A program made the position numbers and the translations under genes. The notes under the pieces are model-generated. The model did not search any database. It saw only the letters and a program-made list of their open reading frames with translations, and was not told the DNA's origin. Source: Notospermus geniculatus (lineage: Eukaryota > Nemertea > Pilidiophora > Heteronemertea > Lineidae). From it: a stretch of DNA of 64,000 nt. Location of the stretch: positions 881,503 through 945,502 of the forward strand of contig NMRB01000010.1 in assembly GCA_002633025.1 (NCBI GenBank), given 5' to 3'. Below, one piece after another: positions 33,076 to 45,600 of this stretch (position 1 is its first letter; each line of letters opens with the position of its first letter).

Positions 33076-34452
33076 TTTCATTCGAACCAGACAATGTGAC
33101 CTAGCTAGAATGTTCATCAACAAAATTACTATCATTATTTTGAGATATTAACTTTGAATTGTCCATTTTCTGTAATAATTCTACATAATTGTCCTGTGAT
33201 TATTAACGTACCATTTCTGCCCCACTCACTGATGTATCACTTTTGAAAATAACACACATTTGAACTGATTTTGAAGCGGAATTTATAAATACAGGCAGAA
33301 ATATATCATCGAGTAATATATTTCAGATATGAGATAATGTGCAACAATAAATAATGTGTGGTTGGAAGATTTATTTGCTGCAGATTGATGACGGAGCAGG
33401 GAGAATATGTGACCTTGGGATAAACTATCACCAAATGAGGCTCATAAGTCATATTTGTATCCTATTTTGATGGAGAATGAAAACCTAAATAATGCAAACA
33501 AAAACTTGAGAGGACGAAAGAACCAAGGTCGCTCTCATGAGTTTGGCGTCAGACAACAGTCTTTAAGTTGATTTATTTTCATTTTTCCCCCACATCATCG
33601 TTTTGAACTGTTTCAGTTGGGGGCTCGAGCATAATTTGACGTCACATTGGTTATGAATATTTATCCTTAGGAAACATTAAGATATATCGCAACCTCAGTG
33701 ATTGATATCATGAAAACGAGATATGCCAATGGTTCCTCCTGAAACGCTCAGCTGAACACAGCTCACAGCTGTACGAGTTTCCACCCTGGAGAAGCCACTG
33801 GCATGTACCCAAGCCAGATGCATCAGAATAAACCCTGGATCCAGGGCTCAAAAGGATGTCAGATGACGCAGTGCAGTAATGTACATCTACTGGATTTAAT
33901 TGCAGAAATGATGTCAAGCTCCCGGTCGATTTGAGTAGAATTTTCGGACGGATAATCTTGTGTTCACGTGACTTGGCACAAAGTGTATATATCAGAATGT
34001 TTTTACTATGGCGCGATCATGATCGAGGTTGGGTTTCAATGAAAAACCACTAATTCACTCACGTAAAAGCCCAACAAAACTCAAGCAGATATCATGATTC
34101 TTGGAATAGATCAAGAGCATTTGGAATGAAAATACTCTGAGAAATTTTGAATTTGAAGTATGATCTAATCAATGAACGCCTGAATTGATCACTTGAATTA
34201 AGAATCTGCTTATCTCATGACAGAGCAGTCCAACAGTTGTCAAACTGGTGACAAAAACAAGACTCATCAAAAGGCATGTGAGCAGCGAAGTAAATAAATA
34301 ATAGAGAAACTACTACTTTCTAACATTAAGAACACTACAGCTACATTTGACAGTTGATCCCATCTTAAATTGACCGTCAGTACCCATATACCAATACATG
34401 ACATATGGTGTGAACTTTGGGTCAACTTCAAGAGGGACATTTTGCACCGAAC

Positions 34453-36633
34453 TTTATTTATAAAATAGTGGTATGATGAAGAAACGCACTAGGACAAATT
34501 ACAAATAGGAAAGGGAGGAGTCTACCTCAGCAATGGTGTAGATGGAACCAAATTATTAGTGATTCTGTACAACTGCTACAGACAAATCTGCACATCTGTA
34601 AATGTACCAAAACAAACTTTATTAGGAGCTAAATTTTGATATTTACACTGCATCTCTTTCTAGGGAGAGTATTTCTCAATCTTTCAAACAAGGCTTGTTA
34701 CAGCAGCTACCACATGTAGTCCACCTCATACCCATTCAGAAGCAAGTCCAGTTGTTCTGAGAGGTTTGATACTGCTTTCATACACATTTGTCCATTTTAC
34801 GGCATCATTTCATCAACAGAAGGCCATCACAGGAAAAGTTGTTACTTTGATAGAGCAAAGCCGAGGCAGACTGACAGTTGTAGACAAAGCACATATAAAA
34901 TTTTAAAGACCACCAACAACACTGAACTATGAAAAACAGGGAAAATTGGACTATCTTTGTTATCACCATTAACACATTAGGAATCCTACACGGCTAATTA
35001 GCATATTTTGATTATTTGTTTAATTGATTCATTAGATTAAATTAATAGAACAGATGAATTAATCTAATCTAATTCCTGTACATCCTGAAGAATTCTCCAT
35101 GTGACTGAAATCAAGATCTTGATGTTTCTGATTTATCAAACCCCACTTGACTGTTATTACCATGTACAGCAGCACACCACACAAATCTGCATTGTTGCTG
35201 CAAACTGCTGGCTAATTGTCAGCAGAGAGACAACTCCCAGTTTTGCCTGTGACACGTCACATGATTTCAAAATCAAACCATTAATTTTGGTGGTCAACTG
35301 ACATGGTTAGCTCACAGCAACCGGCTCCGTATTGCAAATATTTGTGTAGTGTTTTGCTGCTACAAGAAAGGTTTAAGTGAGATGACCTTCTGGGCCCAAG
35401 AACGGGTGTCCAGAAGAGCAGGATTGGTGTATTACCCAGGTGAAAAGGACTGAACGTCCTTTCATATCTTATTTCACACCATTCAAATCTAAAACCACAT
35501 TCTCTCAAGGGTTCTCCATGAGGATTTTAATCACAGATAGATCATCACAGGCCTAACGACTAACAGAAAATTCACCACACATCTTCCAGCTTATGTTTGT
35601 AACGTTTGGCACATAAATGATTCCATAGTTACCTCCCTGAAGTACATGTAATTTTGACACAACCTACATCATTAGGAGAACCCGCATTCACTCTTCCTCC
35701 CCGTGTAACCAATGGTAGCAAAATAAACAGACGTATCCCATTCACTCACTTTAACAGAATGATGTATTCAATGCCTCCACCGCTAAGCTCACATCCCACA
35801 CGAGACTCAAGGTCACCCTGATTTTAACTCTCAGCCAAGGCCTACCCTCAGTAACTTCAAAAGCAATTTAGGATTAAATAAATAATGTTATCCGCCCGTC
35901 CCCTCTCACACCTAATGATACACAGCCATTGACTAGACTAGAATCTCAAGAAATCGCAACTCATTCGCATTCAGCCAACACACACCCACTGCGGATCTAA
36001 CTCGTTCAAAATTTGAAAATTTTGTTTGAAAACTAATTGAGGGTGAACTGGCATAGAGACAAATAGCGCTGCACTGCAAGTGGAGGCCCATGCGTGACAC
36101 AGATCGTTGGCATGCAACTTTGAAGCATAAGGTGAACTGGGAGAGCAACTGAGAAAAACTCAAGAAGAAATCCGACCAGCAAACAACTTTATATGTAGAA
36201 GCAGTAGAGTGTACACGATACTCACGTACAAAATAATGACAAACATAAATAAGTCAACAATGTTACTATAGTCAACTAAAAACAACAGCCACATTTGTCC
36301 CTTCACTCTCTGTACATCTGTACATACAATAATTGATTATATATGAATCTGTAACCATGGTAACATGAAGATGCAACATGAGTAGTATATACACGTGTAT
36401 ATACATAGATGATCCAATGAAAACTGCAAGTTCAGTCTCACAGTCATATGTCCTAACGGTGATATATATGAGATAACGTTATAATGCTGACGGATGAATT
36501 AGTCTCTCGTGACTGGTACACTATTATACAAGTTATGAGATATCACAATGAGAAGTCTTAGGGAGTTTTGATTGTGTGAAAGTAGTCTATGAGAGCTATC
36601 CATGAGAGGTGTGAAAGAGGTGAGATGGTACTA
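34453..36633 (-). other. Probable 3' UTR region of Nova
   Basis: The 2.2 kb after the Nova stop codon has no other gene. The nearest clear AATAAA signals on the minus strand are at 34618-34623 and 34453-34458, which would give a 3' UTR of about 2 kb, in keeping with the long 3' UTRs of Nova genes. The true end needs RNA data. Confidence 0.35.
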
Positions 36634-39600
36634 CTAGCGCACTGACGGCCCTTGGGCCCTAGCCCGCTTCGACTCCTCCTGTTGTAACTTTTGTTGAATA
36701 ACTTGGTAAGCCCTATTCGCGTGTTCTGCAGTGGCAGTGATAGTTACAATACGGTTTCGAGTCCCAGGTGCAAACACACCTTTCTTTGAAATCTGTATAT
36801 TGGCCTGGGTCGCTAGTTTCAGCTCATTTATTCCTTTGCCACCCGGGCCTAGAATAACACCGACCAAATTCTCAGGCACTTCCATCTCTTTTTTACATGG
36901 GGCATTCTTATCACTGGTCATGTCTGGCAAAGGTTGTGGACCAGTAGCAGCTGCAGAAGCACCAAACTGCCCAGCCAAACCCAGTCCAAATGAGTTTTGG
37001 TTAATCACAGCATCGTTGACACTACCATACCCCTGTGGAGGATTGAATGAACTAGTGCTATAAGGCTCTGTGAACATGGAAGCGTTATCCACCACTGGGT
37101 TGGCCGAGGATGTGCTGAACAAGCTTGAGCCCCCAGCGCTGCCACCTCCCATAGATGAGCCACTGCCGACGGGACCAAACATTCCCCCAGCACTCTCTAC
37201 CGTACTACCTCCTGCAGCAATATTGGCACTACCAAAGGAATTAGCAGCCCCTCCGCCTAGATTGAGTCCACCTAACCCAGTGCCCCCGCCAAGATTGAGA
37301 CTAAATCCCCCTTGCTGGCCCCCCATTCCCATCCCCATTCCAAGAAACCCATAGTTAGCCAGAGTACACATGGCGGCACTGATGTCATCAGTTGCCTGAT
37401 CAGAATAGCCACTACCTCGAAGTGTTGCTTTCAGGTTTTCAATATTCATCCCTGCACTTCCGAACATTCCAGCTCCTCCCACATTGGCAGCCAAATTCGT
37501 AATCCCGGAACCTAGATTGTTGTTTAGATTATTATTACTCGTCAGGATGCCTTGTGGTTGTGGCGGCGCCACGGCTTGGGTCGTACACTGTCCCTCTGCT
37601 CGTGCACCGGCTGTAGAAGTGGGTGGATTTGTCGCAAATGGAGAACCGGTGGGATTAGAACTACATACAGGTCCATGTACATCAGCATAACTTATATTTG
37701 GACAGCTTGCACTCTGAGGGTCCTCAGCTATCTTCTGCAGTATCATAGCCACAGCCTTTTTGTTACAGTCCATATCACCTAAAAGGACAAAAACAACACC
37801 CTGAAAACTGTATGCATGGGTATCCAGACTTACAGGGGCAAACGGCGACCCAACCTGACTTCCGCAACTCCCGTGACCAACGACCTGACTGGAAAAATGA
37901 ACTTGAGAATGATCTATGCCAATGAGATGCCTGTGCAGGACGAATGGAAACCTAAAACGAATGGTACGTAGTAACATGTATAGGAAAGGAAAAAGTATAG
38001 AATAAGCAACGAGGGAAAAATACAAAGTACTGGTAGAACTTTGACATGTACATTTGTACTTTGAAGATGGTATTAAAATAAAATTGGAAACCCAACAAAA
38101 ACATACAGCCTTGACAACACCTAAAGGGATGCAAAATTTATGAGAAACTTGTCACCTTGCCATTGAATATGAGTAATAGGTTCATGAATTTTAAATAGAT
38201 ACAGACTAGAAGTAATGTGTGAAATGTGCATAAGCTATACTTTCAATGCAAAGTTCACTCGTGGAAGCTTTTGTTAAGGATGGAAGCACGATGCTATACA
38301 GTGAGAATGCAAAATTTATTATGATTTGTATTAAGTTTGAAGAGTTTGATGGGTAACTGTCTACAGAGCCATGAGAACCACCCAAAGCAATGGATGGTTC
38401 ATGTAGCAGCCCAAGACAGAAACTGAGTTGGCAAAGGAATCGCTGCAGGCGGCAGCTACCATGCAACCAACATACATGAGTACAGGTGACGAACTGAAAC
38501 TTGGTCTGGTGAGAGTTTTGATATGGCATCTTGCATCCCCGTTTAGTGAGCATGCGGAGAGGATTAGGACCTACCCGATATAGTCACACATCTTTCTGGC
38601 AGATTAATATCTTTGGCTTTTTGTGATACTTGGACGTACGCTCCGCTTTCCTCCTTGACTGTTTTTATATAGTTGCCTGCTTTACCTATGATCATTCCTG
38701 CTGTACTATTTGGCACTAGTATCTTCACCTGAAACAAAGGAATGCATATTAGCATTGCCGCACAACGTCTACCAACTATACAGGCGGTAGAGGTTGTGGC
38801 AAGATAAACTGGTACCCCCTTTTTTATAAGAAAAGTCACCTTCAAAAGCAACAGGTTTTTGAGAAGGCCGGTGTTTTTTTATTTTGACTTACCAAAACAA
38901 CATTAGGATTACAAGCTAGGATGATATTGATAATGATGACTGTGGGAAAGACGAATACAGTTTTAAAGTCTGATGATATAGAATAGAAGTATTTTTTGGG
39001 GGACTAAAGCAAGCTTATGAAAGGAACTTGTGGAAGGGCGTTATGAATGATCAAATTTAATGGTAGAAGTAATCAAGATGACCATGATGTCTAACAAACA
39101 TAAGAAAGCCTACATTTACAACATTTATTGAATGAAAGCACATGACACAAGCCATCATTCTGTATCAGAAGCATCCATTCCTTGTTCCCAGGATAACTTG
39201 TAAGATATTATGTGATTGGACACTCGACATGGTCAACTGGGAACAAGGTAGATGCCTAATTTATGTACAGAAATCATGACAAGATGGTGAAGGACAATAA
39301 TATTATGAGATGAACAAGAAATAACATGATGGTTGCCTATATGCCTTGTTAGATACTATTTCTGTGTTACTTTAAGCTTAATATAATATCTCAATATTTA
39401 CCTCATGTGGACTCCATTCAGAGTTAAACACCATGCAAAACATGCTAAGTGTAAAAGTGATTTGATTGGAGGGATTTGAACTGAATTTGAAATATGGATC
39501 AAAATTGATTCTAGCAGCAATTATGAAATGACCATCTGTTGAAACAATCCAATAGGTTTTAACGATTATCTATCATTTAGTTCTACCACCAGCATACTGG

Positions 39601-42600
39601 TAACAGCCACTTCAGATTTTGCGTACATGATGTCGTGGCAAGGTCACAGCGACATCTCCAATGAACCCTCCCTTTACACATTCCATCATACATAGCAAGC
39701 AGACCTGTCGGCTTGATCTAAGTTGGGAATGGTAACCATGGCAACTTCTCACTGCCGTTGGGTAGAAGAGGGTTAAAATCATTAGCAGTGGGATCAATAA
39801 TGTACAAGAGCACACATTCTCACAGTGTATGTATAATGAACGCTAATGGTAAAACGAACACTCCACCGAAATATAATGTCTGCATAACCCATGACACGAA
39901 ACCTAAAGCGTTACACAGCAAGGCTGTAATCATCTGGTCACACTGTTGCACCATAAAACGACACAGTCAATACTTGCTCCATGTCAGCTTGGAAACGTCG
40001 GGAAGACCATGGATCAATATAGCATGAGTAGGTGTAGTCGTTTGTCATGGTTGAGCTTTTGGAGTCACAGCAACGTAAGACCTCTTCTTGATTGGTAAAA
40101 ACAAGAGAAAGTAGAAGTCCTTCAACAGCCAAGCAATTCATCAGACATCTCGGGCATCCTTTAAGGCAATCAGTAGCACCAGGTCACCAAGAACTTCCAT
40201 GGTTCCATACTTGACATCTTCGGCAGCCATAATCTTTTCTACCAACTTCGAAGGCCATTCATTAACCATCTCAGCAGACAGCACCCAAGTCTTTCAAAAT
40301 AGGCATGTCCACAGGCGTCCATAGGCATGTCTGATCTGACGGTCACAAGTCAATCTGTGGTTTCTTTTGCTGGACACATCTGGCAGCCACAAAGTTATTT
40401 AAAGGCTCGTTTGAGACAGCAAAGAAGTTTGACAGCAAAGAAGTCTTTCATACGCTGAGCAAGTTCATTCACAGGACACAATAGAGTTGTTCTCCAATTA
40501 AAACTTGTCACTGATTACTTGAACAGTTGATCAACCACAATAACTTGTTCCAAGACTGAGCAATGAGGCATTACAAAGGCCTTCTTGGACAGCTGGCAGT
40601 CCATGCAAGATAGTGAAGTTTTATGTAGAAAATGACATAGCGTCACCAAGTCCTACTGCAGCTCCACCTACTGGACATATCTGAAAAGCTTCTAATCTAT
40701 TCCAAACCTGAGCTGGCCATTCATTCGCCATGTCAAGCTCCCACCAAGTCATTCGAAAAGCTTGCGCCATCACTTAGTAGAAATTCACGATGACTGCAGG
40801 AATGTTTGGCACCATAACCTCTCGTGACCCCACGTCCTCCTTTCCTCAACTTGGTCATCTTGCAGTTATCAGTGATGGTCATCGAATCACAAGACTTCTC
40901 TCCCTCTTATCTGTCATGAAGGTGGATGATTTGGTAATCATCATTCCTATGGTTACATGTCCTTTCGAAACACACTAAGCTGAGCTTGTCAGCTGACAGG
41001 CCTACGTCCTATGATTGAAGACCCTCCAAGCCAATACTCACTCAACAAACACTCAAATGGCAACCAAGACTTCCCAATATGCCCAAAACCTCGCAAAGGT
41101 TCTCAACATACGCCAGCGGCAATACGAATCACAGGTCAACTAGGGAGCTCTTGCATCTGATTACGCACTTTTGGAAGTTCTCCCATCAACCACTTATGTG
41201 ACCGAAAGCCCTAAAATGGTCTGCTGGGTCACTATTTATAGATGTTAACTGTATGAATATGGTAATAATTTAGAGACACCTCCAGCCATTAGGTCCTGTG
41301 TAATGTTATTGCATGTTGTCCTGCCAGTGGTGATCGGAAAGGCTCACACTGTCAATGCAAAGTGAAGTATAGGTGAAAGAACTAGCATACCTATTAAAGG
41401 TATGCAGAGGCTAAAGGATGTTCTCAAAGTTAGAACATCATCAAAATTGAGGTTCTTGATTTGTTGAATTGCCATCTTGACACAACAGCATCCTGTACAA
41501 CAACCTCTTAGACAAACTTAAACCATTTTGGTTTACCAAATACTGTTGATATTTAAGGTGGTAATACCACCTTACCAACAGTATTTGGTAATCCAAAATG
41601 TGCTGCTGTAAGAAAGATGAAGAATACTTCAAGTTGAAGGTGAATGCACGAACTCCCGAACACAGGTAGAAAAGCCTTAGCTCTGGCAAATCAGCTGGTA
41701 ACAACAGGATAAGTATTGTCTGGGTGGAAAATGATATCAACCACCACTAGACTGAAAAGAAATGTGGATAGAGAGGATTGTTGATAGTCTACCACTGGGT
41801 TCATTATCTTGTGCTCAAACCCAAAGGTTGCCGAGGTCTATCTCATTACGATTTCTAAAGAAATGGCCAGTTTTGACTCGAGTCGGCTGACAAGTACAGA
41901 ATACTGGCAAAATGTGAAACCAAGGATTTTGGAATGGCCATGGGTTAGAAAAGGCATGTGACGGATGGTTCAAAAAGTTCAACATTATCATAAGAGTGAA
42001 GGGTAAGCTGCACTACTGTAGCGGATTCGATGATCTAGATATCCAGCACAGATCAAAGATTTCTCTTGTATATTGTACATGCTCAGAAGGGGAGTAGGTC
42101 CAACCTAAAAGTGCACTCTTAGTTGACAATATTTTGAACGACTCTGAATGACACTGCTGGTCACCAGAGTTATAAATCTGCAAGTGGTATTACCACTACG
42201 TCAGAGAGAATAAATGTCATTCATCATGGTCTAAATCAGCAATCCAGTGGCATACTTTCAGTCATGGCCAATTGCACCAATTTCATCAGTGCAGCAATGA
42301 TTACAGCAATCTCAATTTGCAAACAGAATCAACTACATTTGTAGCAGGGTATTATTATCATTATCCATCAGCAATAATTTCAGCCAAGATATTGAAATTG
42401 CGATGCAAATAAAAAGCACGTTTTAATGAAATTGAAATATCTGAAAGGCTGATTATGTAAACCATCAGGTGATGTTTCACAGATATGAACTCAGATGTTC
42501 ATTATCCAAAAAAAATTCCCAGCAGTAACTAGGTCAGAATGGGCGGCAGCGCTGCACATGTCCAAATCAACATTTTTGGTGATTGGTTCACGATAACAAT

Positions 42601-45600
42601 CACATGACCTCAGCTAAGAACTGAGTCGAGAGCCGGGCACCAAATACAGAATCATTGGCTCTATAAGGCAATATCTTCTACAGATATACAGCAGGAAGAA
42701 ACCAGACTGCCTGAAGAAAATCTGTGCTGTCAAAGGGAGTTGCCGTCTCTGTCATGGAGAATGGGTCCAACTGAGGATCAAACACGCAACCTCAGTGGTG
42801 ACAGGCACCAATATTTCTACTATGCCACTCTGACAGCCAAGAATGATAGGTATACCCTTGTCGACAGAAATCCAAAGCCACTTTAATACATGTACCCATG
42901 TCCAAGTGAGTCAGACAGGGAAAGCAACATGAAATCGCCAGCAGTGAAACTTGCCACCAACAGAGTCGGAAGGCTATGGGATGCCAACACCGGGTGTATG
43001 ATGATGAACCATGATCAGAGAATCAGCCACTGCTGAGTGGTTTCGTATATCCCTGAGAATCTTTAACATCAAACACACTCTACTTACATCAGTTCTCACG
43101 GTTATTTCTAAGAGTGGCTAACACCATCAACAACGATTCTGGATAATTCAACAAGCACACGTGTAGAAGATTCAAATATTTGAAAACAAATGGCGAGCGG
43201 TTTAACGAAAGCTTGCCATTTCAAAACTGATCAGGTTAGTTCCATATGCTCCAGGTGAACTTCTGAAAGGAAACATACTTGAAGATACTTCTGGAGATTT
43301 TTTCCCACCGTACGTCTATTCTTGTAAATGTGCAGAACTTGAGAATTACTGGAAAAAAGTACAAGTGTCTGGAATTTTTAACCCGAGGTTTGTTCAACTA
43401 ATCACTGATCCTCAGCTGTAATGGCACTCTGATTTACAGCAGAACAACCACAACCCATAAGGAAGGAAGCCAAGTAAAAAGTTGTGGCTTCTCTGAACCG
43501 TGCTGTTTGGCTACAACAAGTGTCTGCTTTTCTGGGAATCCAGGGAAGTGGTTTGAATGAAACATACACATGTACTAATATAAAGCTGAAGCTCTCTTCA
43601 AAGGAAAAACTCAGCATCTTCCCTGTCATTATCTCTTTTTAATTACCATGCTATGCATAACACACATAGCAGTTCTGAACATCAAATCTACTTGATGCTG
43701 CAGAAATCGATAGAAGCAGCTCATATTCAGCATGATACATTGTCAGAAGATCCTTGATGACAAGAGGTCAAGGACTAACCTTGCATAGTCAAGAACCAAT
43801 CGATAAGCATAATCTAATTCTGTTCCACACATGAACTTCCCTGTGCTACAGCGTGGCACACCGATTTATTGCACAACTCCAGAACAAGTGGAAGAAATCA
43901 ATACGAGAATGATAAGTAATCAAAGTAGGGAAAGAGGATCAATAAGAATAAGTAGTCAGACTATTCAGATTTGTGCAGACACACGGCGGAATGGCTTGGG
44001 GAAAATTCAAAGGAATTGAGCGGCTTGGCGTGCTAATGGCGGGTTAGTTTTATCTCATTGAATATCATAATTTGGTAGCTATCAGTTAGAAAGGATAAGC
44101 TTCACGATCCATTGTGCTGGCGGCACAAGAAGGTGATTGAATAAAAGATCGTCAGGAGTGAAAGAAAACAGTTCAACGTATTGAATACGTGATCAGCCAC
44201 TGGTTCACTGTAAAGCCTAGCGCACATCGACCTTGCGACTGGAAGCAACTGAACGCAACAGTCACCATCGATGCAAGCGGAACGCGCACATCGATTACAA
44301 CTGGTCATTGCGGCAACAAGTGGCACAATTCAGTCTTCAATCTGCAGCACGCACATCGAACAAGCAACTGAACTGAATGCTACATGGAAATTGTCGATAT
44401 CTTCGGACCACTCAGGAGTCATTTTGTGGGTCACCTGATTCCATTACATGACCAGGTGTGCTCCACAAGTAAAGGAAATTCATTGCCAGAGCGCGCACAT
44501 CGAAGGCGACTGAAGAGAACTAGAAGCAACGGTCGGCAATGAGTAGAACATGAGCAACTGGCTGGAACTAGTGGCAACGGTCGGCAATAGCGTTGCCGGG
44601 GTGCGCACATCAACCTGTTTGAGCTTCTGATCAGTTGCTGCTGTTTCCAGCCAGTCGCCCACCGTTGTTGGAAACGCCATTGCCGATAGTTGCTTCCAGT
44701 CGCAAGGTCGATGTGCGCTAGGCTTAAGATCAAGAAGTTCTTCAGGGAAGTTAATTTGGTAATGCAATTAACTTACCATGACAAGTACCATGGAAATCAG
44801 ATCTAGCATACAACCTGCACAAACGGTACATTCAAAACTGTGCGAAACCCTTAGCATACAAGTTGGAAAATCATGTGACTGATGTAAACCCCCTCCCACT
44901 CCAACTTTGTGAGGCCTGATGTTGTTGGTAATGAGAGTCCACACATGCTGACAACCAATTCTTGTAGCCAATGCAACTACTGATTTGAAATCTGTACAGC
45001 CACGGTTCAGCCTTGATGTCATCCCTCAAGATCACAGAATAATGGCCCCACTTAACATGCTGATCATGATGCTGGAGTGTACAGCTCAGCAGGGATGGGC
45101 TTGTCAGCAGTTAATCATCTACCAACCTTATGAAGGAAAGGAGTGGCATCTAAGTGCCAAAAAACTGGTAAAGATTAAATCAAACATTTGGAAACTAACA
45201 AGTCTGGAAATTTGATGGAATGTGGACTGGAAAATGGTCGTGAATAAAATGAATCTGTTGAACCACTGCTGGATTGCAAACTACATGTACTCGCGTTTTC
45301 AATGCAGAACAATGAATTATTCTGGCTTCTTCGTCAACATGTTGACCAAAGTGGCCTAAATGAAGTTCAACAAAAAAATAAGAGGCCTAAAACAAGTATA
45401 CATGTATTTTTCCTGTCACATTGGCCAAGACTCATTGGAATGTTGGCCAGCCAATAACATGATTGCCATATACAAACAGAGGGTCTTTCTGATAGGAGAA
45501 AGGGATGGATGCAACACTTCCTCCATTTCTTGTTAAGCGGCTAAATGATGCGGTGAGATTCACCTATCACATTTACCAACAACCTGCTCCAGACACAACA

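Larger units (their letters stand above)
23845..34450. other. Gene-poor intergenic stretch
   Basis: About 10.6 kb between the GCHFR 3' end and the probable Nova 3' end. No open frame here has neighbouring splice signals or a family match. Contents that can be named are one MITE (26886-27057), SINE remnants, a palindromic element (29113-29342), a short CATCAT run near 30018 and a palindromic MITE at 31603-31742. One undetermined base lies at 29818. Confidence 0.6.

Noticed and set aside
37779-38025. N-terminal 82 residues of the long open frame that contains the Nova last exon
   Set aside because: The frame is open by chance through part of intron 4. The acceptor CTTTTAG at 37779-37780 with matching phase, and Nova similarity beginning at DMDCNKK, show the exon starts at 37778.
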